DNA of 64,000 bases. Origin: Suillus spraguei. Taxonomy: Eukaryota > Basidiomycota > Agaricomycetes > Boletales > Suillaceae. How positions within the stretch are numbered: position 1 is the first letter of the stretch; each line of letters opens with the position of its first letter. The translations under genes were made by a program, and so were the position numbers. The notes under the pieces were generated by a model. That model was not told the DNA's origin, did no database searches, and saw only the letters and a program-made list of their open reading frames with translations. Shown here in pieces: positions 1-11,595 of this stretch. The stretch lies in the NCBI GenBank assembly GCA_016800925.1, contig JABCPU010000191.1:1-64000 (forward strand). The letters run 5' to 3'.

Positions 1-780
1 CTCACATTCAACGATGGATCATAACAGGTGTTCCATCAATCAAGAAAGGCTGGCGTCACTTGCGTCGAGCAGTGTGCTATTCCGATTGGCGCAAGGATGT
101 AGAACAGCGGACCTCAGAATGAGTGATTGCCATAAACTGGCGGGAAGGATGTGTCTATGAGACGTGAGTATATGCGCATAAGTGAGAACAATGTTACTCA
201 ACGAAAAGGTGATCCCCGTGATCGAGTAGCTCATCCCGCGATGTTTCTAGTTCACATTTCCTAGCATTCAGCTGAGCTCATAGGATAACCTGATCTCCGG
301 CAATCGTGTAATGATCTACAAATGGATGGTCAGTCCTCAAATCGCGAATGAGAATATTATGGACTTTACAGAATCAAAACATCGCCCAACACTTTGGAAT
401 TTGTCGGATGATTGGTTTCCAGCGCCTGGAATCGACATTAATGGAGTCTGGACACGTAGAAACCTGCAGGTATGGATTACTGTAGGGTAAGGATGATCGA
501 TGAAGCATGAAACGGATACGAAGGTGATATGGGACCCACGTTCTGGGGTAGACAATAACAAGGAGGAGAGCGGATCGGCTGAGCGGTGGACAAATGAGTG
601 GTGGAAAGTTTCCATGCGATCAAGGGCAGTTCTGCTTAAGTCAATTCTGATCCAAATACTCACAGTGATTCGAGTAGCCTGACGCGGATGTTTCCACAAT
701 TACCCCCGATCATTTGAACTCATGTTCTACAGCATGTCGTACAGCATGTGACATGTCTAGTAATACAGTACATGCAGCTG
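1..780. other. intergenic, no supported gene
   Basis: Both strands carry only short ORFs (up to 120 codons on the minus strand at 337-699). They have no recognisable domain and no convincing splice structure. I see nothing here beyond the upstream region of the gene that starts at 842. Confidence 0.5.
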
Positions 781-784
781 CCCT

Positions 785-794
785 AGTATAAATA
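785..794 (+). promoter_or_regulatory. putative TATA box
   Basis: A TATAAATA stretch lies about 55 bp upstream of the ATG at 842, after an AT-poor region and followed by a CT-rich tract. This is a plausible core promoter for the ubiquitin-like gene. It rests on sequence resemblance only. Confidence 0.4.
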
Positions 795-841
795 TTGTTC
801 TTTGCTCCCTCTTGTGTATCATCTAACCCATCTGACCAAAA

Positions 842-2220
842 ATGCCTTCTAATCTGCAAGTCAAAAATTCGATCAAGGTTATTTTCAAGGATTTGAATCC
901 CCTCAAAGGATTCGCAGTTCGATCGAGGCGCCCCGCAAGGAACGTTTCTGACATGGCTCAGACGTTTTTGCCTTTAATCCAGGGCGTTGCGAGTGCAATT
1001 CCAATTGCCGGTCCTCCAACGCAAGCTGTTATTAGTGGATTATTGTCAATCCTTCAACTCATAGATGTGAGAACTTATTTTATTACTGCGATGTTTCTTG
1101 ATCCAAAGGCTGTCACAGAGACGTAGTCAGAATAAGGCGGACCTAGCTTGCTTAGCGTCACGACTTCGTCAACTGAGCTTACATTTATACAATGCTCCGA
1201 TCACCCAGGATCCTTTGGAACAAGGTCGGAGGGATTCCATATTCAAGTATGTACTTTCTTCAAGCGTTCTTGGAGTTACCCGGTATTCAGTGTACTTAGG
1301 ATCCTTCAAGAGACCTTTGAAGAGCTGACAAAGTTGCAAAATTGTCGTCCAGAATCTGCTTCCATCACCCAAGCTATCGCCAGATGCTCCAACCAAATCG
1401 ATCGTTATCTGGTGGATTGTTTGGTTGTGTTCTACTGTCTCAAGATTTTCGGCGTGTACTCACCATTTCACTTTGTCAGTGGTCATCTCAAATGCAGACT
1501 CATGAAGCACTGGCAATTCTACTACGGAAGCAGCAGGATTCCGTGGGACCGCAGTTAACCGCAGCTGTCGCACTTGACTGTGTGACACTGATGGATGCAA
1601 CAGGTCATGAGCATAGAATATCGGTGACCTTTTGCACCTCATTTCAGGTGTGTCTCGCCCATTTGTATCTGGAAACTTGCTCATTAATTTCTCTTTAGCA
1701 ACTCAATGTGACGCTCCAGGCTCTGTTTACACGTGACTCGATCGAAGCACGACTTCAGAGACGGTATATGGAGCAAGGACAGTACGATTTGTGCATCGAT
1801 GATGATAAGCAAGTAACCCGACTGACAAACCATGAATGGCCAGGCATTGAAGCAGGCACCACAATTGTCATGAGGGTCGTCTTTGAAGAAGCGAAAGCTG
1901 ACTTTGGAGTTAAACGCAAATGTCACTTTTGCGGTGCTGTCAATCACATTGACAATAAGTATTCGCTTCAGCGCCATGCTGGTAGCTCGATCGATTGGTG
2001 AGTATATTTATCTTCTCGCTGCTGATGACGCCTAACAACCGAAAGTCGAGTATGCAAACGACGATTTCAGATCTCCAAAAGCTCTCTTGCAAAGCAGTTC
2101 ACACAATCCTCTGACATTGACTCTGTTTCCAGAACTGAAGCAGAAATGCACCTTATTCGCAACTTTTATGTACAGCGGACTGTATGTTACCATCAAACTT
2201 CGTTAGCAGTCTTCAACTGA
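842..2220 (+). CDS. ubiquitin-like domain (ULD) and zinc-ribbon protein
   Basis: I assemble six exons: 842-1066, 1119-1246, 1291-1453, 1498-1647, 1699-1997 and 2046-2220, all with GT-AG introns of 44-52 bp, giving 379 residues. The N-terminal third is helical and resembles the front part of fungal ULD and STAND-associated proteins (FLPLIQGVASAIP, then a run rich in L and I). Residues about 175-270 match the fungal ubiquitin-like fold: a strand ending TLMDATGHEHRISV, the helix TLQALFTRDSIEARL, and an acidic loop followed by GTTIVMRVVFEE. The C-terminus has paired cysteines, CHFC and, after the last intron, CRVC, so a zinc ribbon is likely. The family is common and expanded in Agaricomycetes; its role is unknown, and a scaffold or signalling job is inference. 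The stop lies about 30 bp before the minisatellite. The exon 2 start could instead be 1131. Confidence 0.75.
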
Positions 2221-2249
2221 TAGTTCAATGCATCTACCGTTTCCAGTAT

Positions 2250-4234
2250 GTGCGTGCTCTCGTCTTTTCGAGTTGCTTACTCGACGCTGATGGTGCCGTG
2301 GCTGTGTCCCGCTCTCAGCTTGTGCGTGTTCTCGTCTTTTTGAGTTCTCGACGCTGATGGTGCCGTGGCTGTGTCCCGCTCTCAGCAAGTGCGTGTTCTC
2401 GTCTTTTTGAGTTGCTTACTGGACGCTGATGGTGCCGTGCCTGTGTCCCGCTCTCAGCTTGTGCGTGTTCTCGTCTTTTTGAGTTGCTTACTCGACGCTG
2501 ATGGTGCCGTGGCTGTGTCCCGCTCTCAGCCTGTGCGTATTCTCGTCTTTTTGAGTTCTCGACGCTGATGTGCCGTGGCTGGGTCCCGCTCTCAGCCTGT
2601 GCGTGTTCTCGTCTTTTTGAGTTCTCGACGCTGATGGTGCCGTGGCTGTGTCCCGCTCTCAGCTTGTGCGTGTTCTCGTCTTTTTGAGTTCTCGACGCTG
2701 ATGGTGCCGTGGCTGTGTCCCGATCCCAGCAAGTGCGTGTTCTCGTCTTTTTTGAGTTGCTTACTGGACGCTGATGGTGCTGTGGCTGTGTCCCGCTCTC
2801 AGGAAGTGCGTGTTCACGTCTTTTTGAGTTGCTTGCTCGACGCTGATGGTGCCGTGCCTGTGTCCCGCTCTCAGCTTGTGCGTGTTCTCGTCTTTTTGAG
2901 TTCTCGACGCTGATGGTGCCGTGGCTGTGTCCCGCTCTCAGCTTGTGCGTGTTCTCGTCTTTTGAGTTCTCGACGCTGATGGTGCCGTGGCTGTGTCCCG
3001 CTCTCAGCGAGTGCGTGTTCTCGTCTTTTGAGTTCTCGACGCTGATGGTGCCGTGGCTGTGTCCCGCTCTCAGATCGTGCGTGTTCTCGTCTTTTTGAGT
3101 TCTCGACGCTGATGGTGCCGTGGCTGTGTCCGCTCTCAGGAAGTGCGTGTTCTCGTCTTTTTGAGTTGCTTACTGGACGCTGATGGTGCCGTGCCTGTGT
3201 CCCGCTCTCAGCGAGTGCGTGTTCTCGTCTTTTTGAGTTCTCGACGCTCATGTGCCGTGGCTGTGTCCGCTCTCAGGAAGTGCGTGTTCTCGTCTTTTTG
3301 AGTTGCTTACTCGACGCTGATGGTGCCGTGGCTGTGTCCCGCTCTCAGCGAGTGCGTGTTCTCGTCTTTTGAGTGCTCGACGCTGATGGTGCCGTGGCTG
3401 TGTCCGCTCTCAGCGAGTGCGTGTTCTCGTCTTTTTGAGTTCTCGACGCTGATGGTGCCGTGGCTGTGTCCCGCTCTCAGCAAGTGCGTGTTCTCGTCTT
3501 TTTGAGTTGCTTACTGGACGCTGATGGTGCCGTGGCTGTGTCCCGCTCTCAGCGTGTGCGTGTTCTCGTCTTTTTGAGTTGCTTACTCGACGCTGATGGT
3601 GCCGTGGCTGTGTCCCGCTCTCAGGAAGTGCGTGTTCTCGTCTTTTTTGAGTTGCTTACTCGACGCTGATGGTGCCGTGGCTGTGTCCCGCTCTCAGGAA
3701 GTGCGTGTTCTCGTCTTTTTGAGTTCTCGACGCTGATGGTGCCGTGGCTGTGTCCCGCTCTCAGCTTGTGCGTGTTCTCGTCTTTTTGAGTTCTCGACAC
3801 TGATGGTGCCGTGGCTGTGTCCCGCTCTCAGCAAGTGCGTGTTCTCGTCTTTTTGAGTTGCTTACTGACGCTGATGGTGCCGTGGCTGTGTCCCGCTCTC
3901 AGCGTGTGCGTGTTCTCGTCTTTTTGAGTTGCTTACTCGACGCTGATGGTGCCGTGGCTGTGTCCCGCTCTCAGATCGTGCGTGTTCTCGTCTTTTTGAG
4001 TTGCTTACTCGACGCTGATGGTGCCGTGGCTGTGTCCCGCTCTCAGCAAGTGCGTGTTCTCGTCTTTTTGAGTTGCTTACTCGACGCTGATGGTGCCGTG
4101 GCTGTGTCCCGCTCTCAGGAAGTGCGTGTTCTCATCTTTTTGAGTTGCTTACTCGACGCTGATGGTGCCGTGGCTGTGTCCCGCTCTCAGCGGGTGCGTG
4201 TTCTCGTCTTTTTGAGTTGCTTACTCGACGCTGA
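2250..4234. repeat. minisatellite, 28 units of 66-72 bp with a hypervariable triplet
   Basis: Twenty-eight tandem units follow the ULD gene. The constant core is CTCTCAG, then three variable bases, then GTGCGTGTTC. Long units are 72 bp; short units lack five bases (GCTTA) before the CTCGACGC segment and run 66-67 bp. The rest of the unit is nearly identical, with rare single substitutions and T-run or C-run length changes. The triplet takes eight forms: CTT 6, GAA 6, CAA 5, CGA 4, CCT 2, ATC 2, CGT 2, CGG 1. On the plus strand it falls exactly on one codon (SRSQ, variable residue, VRVLVF). Runs of 72 bp units stay open (3858-4319), but 67 bp units shift frame, so the array as a whole is not one coding repeat. 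Confidence 0.95.
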
Positions 4235-5316
4235 TCACCTGACAAAAGTCCCGTCGCGCCAACGAAGAAGCGCGTGGCTTCAATGCTGGCGGTTGCTCGG
4301 CAACGACCTATTCTCTTAGGGTGTGTGATATCGTCTGTTGAAATGTTTACTGTTTTTTTTTACTTTCACGCCGCCAGAATGAGTTTCCTAGCGATGACCC
4401 ATCAATATCTCCCCGAGCAAGTCATGTTTCACCCTCACACAGTATGTGATGTTATCTTTCCAGGTGAATGGCCAAATCTAATTTTTTCATTGTTTTGTCA
4501 GATGGTGCGGGTTTCCATATCAATCTACATTGCAACGTGTCTTTTGAACTGATTGGCAACAGCACAATATGGGTACAACCGCTTCGAGGAGATCGAATGA
4601 TGCAGTAGTGATGATGACAGTGACGATTAAGCAGAAGACTCACATGATGTGCTTCCAGCTGATGATGGGGAGGATCGGGAGGACTTTGAAGACGGGGAGG
4701 ATCTTGAAGAGACTGATTAATTCTTATGACGAGTTTGGACTATGGCATGATATCCCTGTACAAATACACGCTTGGCTTCGTATCATACTTCGGCTTTCGT
4801 TGGGGAAAACCTCTTTGTAATATTAGTATTATTTTTGTCCGAAATTCTCCGCCAAAATCATCTGATGTCGGATTCCTAACAGCAAGACGTATAGTGGAAG
4901 TCGGTTCAATCCTGCTCCAGGCAGAGGCTTTGGTAGGTTGAGTGAAAGCGCTGAATACCTGCATATGACAGTCTCATGATTAACACGGGTCGAGCGTTAC
5001 TGAGTGGGCAATTGCATTACAAGGCTCAATAGCCGAAGCACTGGTGGAGGGCTTGAAGTGATCTCTTCCAGTATTTTCCAATGAACGAGCGACCAAGCAA
5101 TTACCGCACATTGAGTTGTAGAAACAATTATCAATTGACAACGAGCAGACTGAGTATTGCAAGGGGTAAAAGGTAAAAGAATATGCGTGACAAATGTAAG
5201 TGCGTGTAACAGTGCGTAAGGTGTATCGTACAACATTAAGTCCAGGCGTAGCATAGCGTAATTCACCCACCGAGATCCAGCTACATACCGAAGAAACAGT
5301 CCAAAACACGACGAAC
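4235..5316. other. intergenic with a decayed acidic coding remnant
   Basis: No intact gene is seen. At 4568-4720 (+) one frame reads YGYNRFEEIE, an acidic stretch, a stop, then an acidic tail ending DGEDLEETD before a stop near 4720. Two in-frame stops sit inside it. This resembles the acidic C-terminus of a gene or transposon protein, but I cannot name the family. The remainder, including 4735-5316, shows only short shadow ORFs. Confidence 0.4.
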
Positions 5317-7499
5317 TCACTCCGCCTCCGCATCATACTCCTCGTCCCAATTCTTCCTCGTCCCATCTCCGTTGACGCTCAGCCAGGCCTCGAGTCTACG
5401 CCCCAGTTCCCCGCCCCGCCCCCCACAGATATCTCCAGTGGTATTCAGCATTTGCTCCTTCTCCCGCTCCTTCTTCAAGGGTATGTGCCCAGCCTTCTTT
5501 CGCCGCTTGAATGACGCAGCCTGGAAAGCACCAGGAGAGGGCCCGCAGCTGCTCGCTTGGCTCTCTGCACACACAGGTGCACTTGAGGCAGACAGCGCAT
5601 CTGCAGTGCACTCGGCGTCTTTGAACCATTCGTCCTCAGTGTCCTCGGGCCCAAGGATACTATCGACGAGGCCTTCCTCCCATCCGTCCCATTCGACACA
5701 CCTGTGAGCTATGCGCAGCCGTGCACCGATGGCTTCGTAATGCAGCCATTCTTTTGCGACCGCAACGACATTCACAGGTTTAGCATTGTTCTTTCCTGGG
5801 TGCGTCGGCCGAGAGACTCCGTCACGGGCCAGATCCTCGACCGCTTTTCGGAACATACGAGTCGTAAACGGACTAGATTGCAGGAAGGTTGGGAGATGGG
5901 CACATGCCCAGAGTGGTCGGGTAGTTGTAGATTCCCAGTCAATAACACATGTCTGTTTAGAATTACTCATCAGAACGAAAAACACATGCAAGTAGGCAAA
6001 ACTTACTATTTCCGTGGGGTTATTTTCGTCGACAAACACGTTCTCCAGACTTATGTCGTGACAGTCTAGGCCAAACTCTTCTGTCTCCCCAGAATGGTCC
6101 GCGCAAGCTCCGAGTCGCTCCATTATACGCATCCAGCGACCCATCTCTTTTCGTACGGATTCCTCCCGTCGCATGATGTGGGCGATTAGGAACGTGCTTC
6201 TCTGCATGCGCCTATAATCCCTGTACATGACATCACCAGGGCCATCCCATTCCTCCTCACTCTCCTGCGCGTCCCATTCGTCACTATCATCACTCTGATC
6301 GCCGGGTACTGCGTTCAAGTGGTGATGCCGGGAAGATTGGATCTCATCTGGATCAAGATGCAGCCGGTGCGGTGCCGACTTGCCCTCATTTTCCAGAACT
6401 ACGCCACGGACCTCCCGGTCCACGCACGAGGCAAGATATGAATGAGTACTAGACCAAGGACCACGGTCAATTTCATCGGGATGGGAGAGATCTCCGCGAT
6501 TTGATCCGAAGAAGGGCCACGACACGATGGGACCAATATGAGACTCTCCAGCCGAAGTTGGCCGTGAGACTGTTTTGGTCACGGGTCCTGTGGCATCTGA
6601 AAAGGAGCTCATGGATAACAGTGGCATAAATTTAAAGCCGTTGATTGTGGGACGTGTGGCGGTTGGTGTCGGAGAGTTTGATGACCCGACCGATAGAGGC
6701 GTCGGCGCGCACGTGCCTGCGCCCTGTAGATAAAGTGATCCGATGTGCGAGAAACGCTGAGCAAACAGGGGTATTATGATCGCTGCAACGTTTGCAAACA
6801 GCGATTTGAGTTCCTCGTTAGAAAGCGAGTAGTATACGCGTGACAGGGGAACTCCTTTTGCCTGATATGGTATGTGAACGCCCGACATGACAACGATGTG
6901 ATAAGACGTACCTTCGACATGAGTATGTACTCACCCCCTAGGCGATTGTACGGATTCGCATCATAGTAGTAGACATCCGGAACAGGAATGGACGTCCGTT
7001 CGCGAAGGTAGTGCATGGTGGCCACCTCAGACTCAGTTTTGAGGCGAGGCATGAACCGACGAGCGACGCGAGCAACCAACTCGCGCGTGTCAGCAAGAGT
7101 AACAAGATATGCCTGCAGTAAATATTAAAACAGGGTGACCCTACATTAAACAGTGTACCCGCCTTATGAAAAGTCCCTAAGGTTGTAATTTAGAGTCTTG
7201 GCAGTCCTAGAAGACAAAGATGACGTACCAGAACTCAGGAAATTTATTCTCCCGACCTCGCAACCTGTCATCTCTCGTACGACGTCTTTAAGAACTCTTC
7301 GGTCGACTTGAAAGGGCTGTGCGCCATGTAGTGCTGCGTCTGCTTTAGCCTCGAGCCGTCGGTCGTGGTGTTCAACATCCCAATCCCACTCAATGACAGA
7401 CATTGAGGCGGATGTCCGTGGTAATGGAACTGTGCCAGGTAGTAGGGGGGTATCCTGCGCAACAGCATCGACATGGTCGCCGTGGCCGTTGCGCTGCAT
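5317..7499 (-). CDS. APH/choline-kinase-like phosphotransferase
   Basis: Minus-strand exons are 7499-7229, 7176-7163, 7112-6912, 6861-6007 and 5952-5317, giving 658 residues in frame. The fold is the aminoglycoside-phosphotransferase type of protein-kinase-like enzyme. Near residue 91 is the nucleotide-loop segment GTFHKAYLVTL, then ELVARVARRF. A typical EYILMSK segment precedes the hinge; the catalytic loop CHDISLENVFVD is near residue 430 and the metal-binding VIDWE near 450. A long Ser/Pro-rich and acidic insertion lies between the lobes, and the tail is basic then acidic. Fungal members phosphorylate unknown small substrates; none can be named. Odd points: a 14-nt microexon, and an intron (7162-7113) that needs a GC donor to keep GTFHKAYL in frame. 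The intron 6006-5953 is 54 bp with no stop, so retention would also stay in frame. The start was chosen at the first Met after a run lacking family similarity. Confidence 0.8.
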
Positions 7500-8541
7500 T
7501 GTCACCTGAGGTTTCAGTGAACGTTCGATGCGAGTGAAGGATCTGCTTAGTTTGTCCGAATGCGCCAAGCGCGAGCTGCAAAGTGAATCGATAGAGTTGA
7601 GGTAGTGACGGTTCAAAATCAAGGGAGATACGCGCAGTCAGGATTCTACGTACCTGCTTGATGTGCTCGTAATCTCTTTCGGCAATGCTACGACGTATTT
7701 GGCTTTGTTTCCGTGTGTCTCGGGGATAGGGACAGGCATAATTGAAGCTTGTTTTCAAGCTGTGACTACCAGAGTGGGCGCACGGTAAGCCTGAGTGGAT
7801 GATGAATGGGTTTTTATATTCTATAGGTTTCTGGGTTCCCCGGAAGAAATATTGGCTTGGCACCGCGTGTACTTCATTGTTTACGCAATACGCAGCACCT
7901 GTGACTTATCGTCTTTCATATACTTAGCTCCACTTAAAAAAAACTTTGACGCCGTGTACTCGATTAAGTCTACCCTGTGTCGGTGAGTCGCACATATGTG
8001 ATAATAGTGATACTCGTGACTTATTAACGGGCATTGCATGTAGCAGTCTAGATCATAAACGGATGTCTTTTCCGGTCAAGTACCCGAGAAACAAGCCAAG
8101 CATTGACTAGTGCCCACAAGCCCGATCAAACGGGAAAGGCCGCCTAAACTAATCTGATCATCGATGATGAATCCCTCTTACCAAGCCCTTCAATGTTCCC
8201 CTACACAACCAATCATATCTCCTTGATCACCAATCAACCTGCCCCCAACCCCTTATCTCGACAGTCAATCCCAAAATACGTCTTCGACTACTGGTGGTGA
8301 TAGATCGCCGGAGGGAGTCTACGGTCGCCGTTCGCATCAGCCACACACGTACACATCTTCGTGGCGTTGCCAAGGCCAGCGCGGCGGTACAAAAAGACGG
8401 GGTGAAAACCAAAATAAATTTACACTGTAAGTGAATTACAACACGGTATGTACAATCAAAAACATGCTAATAACCCACAACAGCTAGAGCCGCGAGTCCT
8501 GCATAAGAGATAGTATCAACACCAGCTCCCCTCACTCAATC
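7500..8541. other. intergenic
   Basis: This stretch lies between the 5' end of the kinase gene and the 3' end of the F-box gene, both on the minus strand. It contains only short ORFs without recognisable domains. It should hold the kinase promoter and the F-box 3' UTR. Confidence 0.5.
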
Positions 8542-10517
8542 TCAAGGAGACCTTACATACGAAGAAGGCTCAGTACAAATAACCTCATCCACCCTCTTCT
8601 TCAGCCACTCTATCACATCCTGTCCAAGCGTTGCACAATCATACAACTCCAGGTGCTGCAGCCTCGTCGGGATAACTCCATTCACCATCGTCGCAGATCC
8701 CGACTCTGGATTGCGAGCTTCCACAAGCTGCACTAGCTTCGCAATCCCATCAGAATGCGCATGACAACTTTTCATCGCTACCGTCGTCAAGTTCGGGCAC
8801 GCCCAGTGGGTCTGTTCTTCGTCCGGCATTCCCAGCGCTGATAAAAATGGCTCGAGCGGCGTCCCCCCTATGCTCAATGATTGCAGGTGATTTAGGTCCG
8901 TTAAAAAGCCCCATGAGATCACGACTCCGCCGGGGCCATAATATAGCGTCGAGCTCGAGGTGCTGCCGTAGGAGACAGAGAGCCGAGTAATCGGTGGATT
9001 GTTCGAGCGTTGTAGAAGATTGGTAATAGTATCTTCTATCGGGTCGCGAGCTTCAACGTCGAGGTTGAGTATCTCAAGGGATGGAAGTACGAGGGAGTCC
9101 GCTAGTTGCGACATGTGATAGTGACCGCCAAATGTCAGTTCACGAAGCCGAGGTAATGAGGTCTGGACAAGAGGAAGAATAGCTGGCAAAGCAACAGCAA
9201 AATGCAAGGTGAGTGATTCAAGATCTGGGTTACTGGCGATGATGTGCATAATACGATCCAAGGGTAGATGATTTGATGGGAGTGAACGGAGATTGAGAGA
9301 CCGCAAATTAGTCTTGAATATTGGTGATGACCATTTGAATGGGACATGGTGTAACATCAGTGACTCTAGTTTCCCAAGGGCCATACTAGTCGTCGGACTT
9401 GAGCTCGGTATCCATGGCCATTCACTTGCATAAATAGTTTCGGCACAAGAGATTTCAAATTCTCTAAGTATGGGAGCATCGCCTATTACTCCCCCATTAA
9501 ATAACAGCATCGAATCGCTTTGAACACGGTACGTACCAGCTATTGATTTCAATGCGGACATAGATGGAAACTGTCTGTCAAACCTGAAGACAAACCGCTG
9601 CCATCGATGCATTTGCTCGATAAGGTAGAATATGGCGATATGACCCCAGTGAGCATTCCGTTGAGCTTGTGGGGTATTTCGTGAAGAAGGTGGAGGGGGT
9701 GACCCCCATGAGTCGTGGTGTGAGGGTGACTGTGGGACAATAATAGGAGTGTGGGCAGGAGGTAAGAGCATCGATGTCCCCGAAGGGTGAGGGATCACAT
9801 AATGAGGTGGTGGACTGGGTGGGTGCAACCACTGCGTGGGTGAAGCAGGTCGTGTACGGGTCGATGAACCATCATTGGACACACCGTTTACTCGCAAGTA
9901 GATTTCGATATCGAGCGGCACCTTGTCTCCAGAACGCTCCAGCCAAAGCCGTATGGTATCGGCCGTTGCACTTTGATTTGTCACAAGTCTTATCTAGAAT
10001 GAAAAAGTCAACATCACATCATGAACAAAGGCAGATCAAGAACGAGATACAAGGACAGCGACTGCTTCTATTGCACACACAACTCCCATGACGCAATTAC
10101 GAAGCTAACAGGCGAAGAATTGCATCATCTCACCTTGGACCACAGCCTCGGCATCGACAGCGTGAGTCTTCGCCATAGCGTGCAGACAGATGCAAGCACC
10201 CAGGCACAGCAAGGGTGATCATCGAAGTTGAAAAGAAAGATATGGCGGAGAAGTTCGTGTGGCAACCGGCGTATAGGAGAGATATACGCCTTGGTGTATA
10301 TCACCTTCTCCTCCAATACCAACTTTTCGCGTCGCAGGTCACGTATCGCGCGCTTTCTCTCGACGACAATTTGAGCCAGGGCGTCTTCCGCGGATGCAAT
10401 CTTTTCGGAGAGCGCTAAGAGCTGCTCTTGCTGGGCTTGGAGCTCTCTGCGAGCATCAGCAACAGCTGCGTCTGTTGGTGGCTCCGGATAATTGGCCAAG
10501 TATGCGGAAGGCGTCAT
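8542..10517 (-). CDS. coiled-coil F-box protein
   Basis: Two exons, 10517-10134 and 9993-8542, join in frame across an intron with GTGAGA donor and TTCTAG acceptor, giving 611 residues. Residues 20-72 are a charged coiled coil. Residues 80-128 are an F-box (PIRRLPHELLRHIFLF, then a tryptophan-rich end LTLSMPRLWSK). The long C-terminal half has scattered leucine-rich-repeat-like segments (LESLMLHHVPFKW, LRSLNLRSLP, LESLTLHF), as in the large F-box families of mushrooms. F-box proteins recruit substrates to SCF ubiquitin ligases via Skp1; the substrate is unknown. A GTATGT donor near 8560 and a TATGCAG acceptor near 8496 could replace the last few residues by a different short tail. The upstream Met at 10616 lacks family support, so I start at 10517. 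Confidence 0.85.
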
Positions 10518-10916
10518 GGCAGACGATGGTGTGGAATGTGTCACGGTGAGAAAAGGTGGGCAGGAACAACAGGTTTGGATGAGCTGAAACTGATGGCAAG
10601 TCCCATTTTTGGCCACGTGGGTTTTAAAAGCTCAATGGCCCTTGGGGATGGCGGAGTGACGGGGCCCCAGGCTCATATATCCCTAGTCTCCTGCTTTATC
10701 TACCAGACTCATATCATCATTTATTCAGGCTATCGGTATCCAGTCTCAGCGACCCGAGCCCAGTTAATCAACCGAGACTCGTATCGGAAGCTAATATTTG
10801 CTTATCTATCCATGACAACCAGTGAGAAACAACAGCGTGGAAAGGTAGTACAACATTGTATGGATACGAAGTAACTGCCATATGAGATGCAGTCCGAGAT
10901 GTCAGAGCGGTCTAGG
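10518..10916. other. intergenic
   Basis: This 399 bp gap separates the F-box gene from the stop of the TFIIA gamma gene; both are transcribed leftwards. No ORF with recognisable content is seen. Confidence 0.5.
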
Positions 10917-11410
10917 CTACTTCTTTCCCGCTTCGATGGCATCTCCATTTTTGCATGCGATTATTTTCATGCGGGGCGCGGATACCATTTCGTTCGACTC
11001 CATCTTAAAGGACGGGTTTTTGACGATGAACGTCCACACATCATCGCATAAACGGTACGTCCGAAGGTTTCCCTGAAAATAAAAGTTGTAAGTCGTTCAT
11101 TTCGACCAGAAGCGGACGAGCCTTGACGGTGGTCTTGGTTTTCACCTGCTTGACCATCGTGTCTGCGAGCGACTTGTCAAACTATCAGAACTTGTGGTCA
11201 ACGCTCGTTCGTTGACAGATGTTTGATTGGTAAATACCTGTTGGAGGACTTTCATGGCCAATTGTGGTGTGATAGCGCCACTTGTGATAAGCTCGTCCAG
11301 CGAGTCTGTCAGGGCCATTCCAATCCTGCAGCCATGAACACCCGAACAATCAGGTAAACCGCTTGAACATACGATGACCCTCGGTAGAACTCATAGTATG
11401 CTGTAGCCAT
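10917..11410 (-). CDS. TOA2: transcription initiation factor IIA small (gamma) subunit
   Basis: Four exons, 11410-11373, 11325-11238, 11181-11122 and 11072-10917, give 113 residues, the usual length for TFIIA gamma. The N-terminus [20 protein letters not shown] and the helical part [19 protein letters not shown] are diagnostic. The beta-barrel half contains [15 protein letters not shown] followed by [13 protein letters not shown] binds TBP on the TATA box and stabilises the pre-initiation complex in the nucleus. The first two introns are GT-AG. The third (11121-11073) keeps the conserved VKGNL junction only if its donor is GC; a GT donor six bases upstream would delete two conserved residues. 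The gene diverges from the cyclophilin at 11596, with 185 bp between the two starts. Confidence 0.92.
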
Positions 11411-11595
11411 GCTAATTTGCAGCAGTCCTCAGCTTGAGAGCAAAACAGACGGGAATGTGGCAAACAGCAAGAGACGCTTCTAACCTAGGCTGCCATGAGC
11501 TGCAATAGTTGGTGAGTAATACCACTGTGACACGTGATGTCACGCAAGAGTAACTGCGGTTTGCAACTTGAGATCTACACCCAAATTCTATGCAA
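11411..11595. promoter_or_regulatory. bidirectional promoter region
   Basis: Only 185 bp separate the ATG of the leftward TFIIA gamma gene from the ATG of the rightward cyclophilin gene, so both promoters must lie in or overlap this stretch. I see no clear TATA box. Shared regulation is inference from spacing. Confidence 0.6.

Noticed and set aside
2365..3669. Many 60-126 residue ORFs within the minisatellite on both strands
   Set aside because: Frames change with each 67-bp unit; no ORF spans the array and no start context is shared.
2250..4234. CRISPR-like array
   Set aside because: The variable part is only three bases, the units are tandem without spacers, and the genome is fungal.
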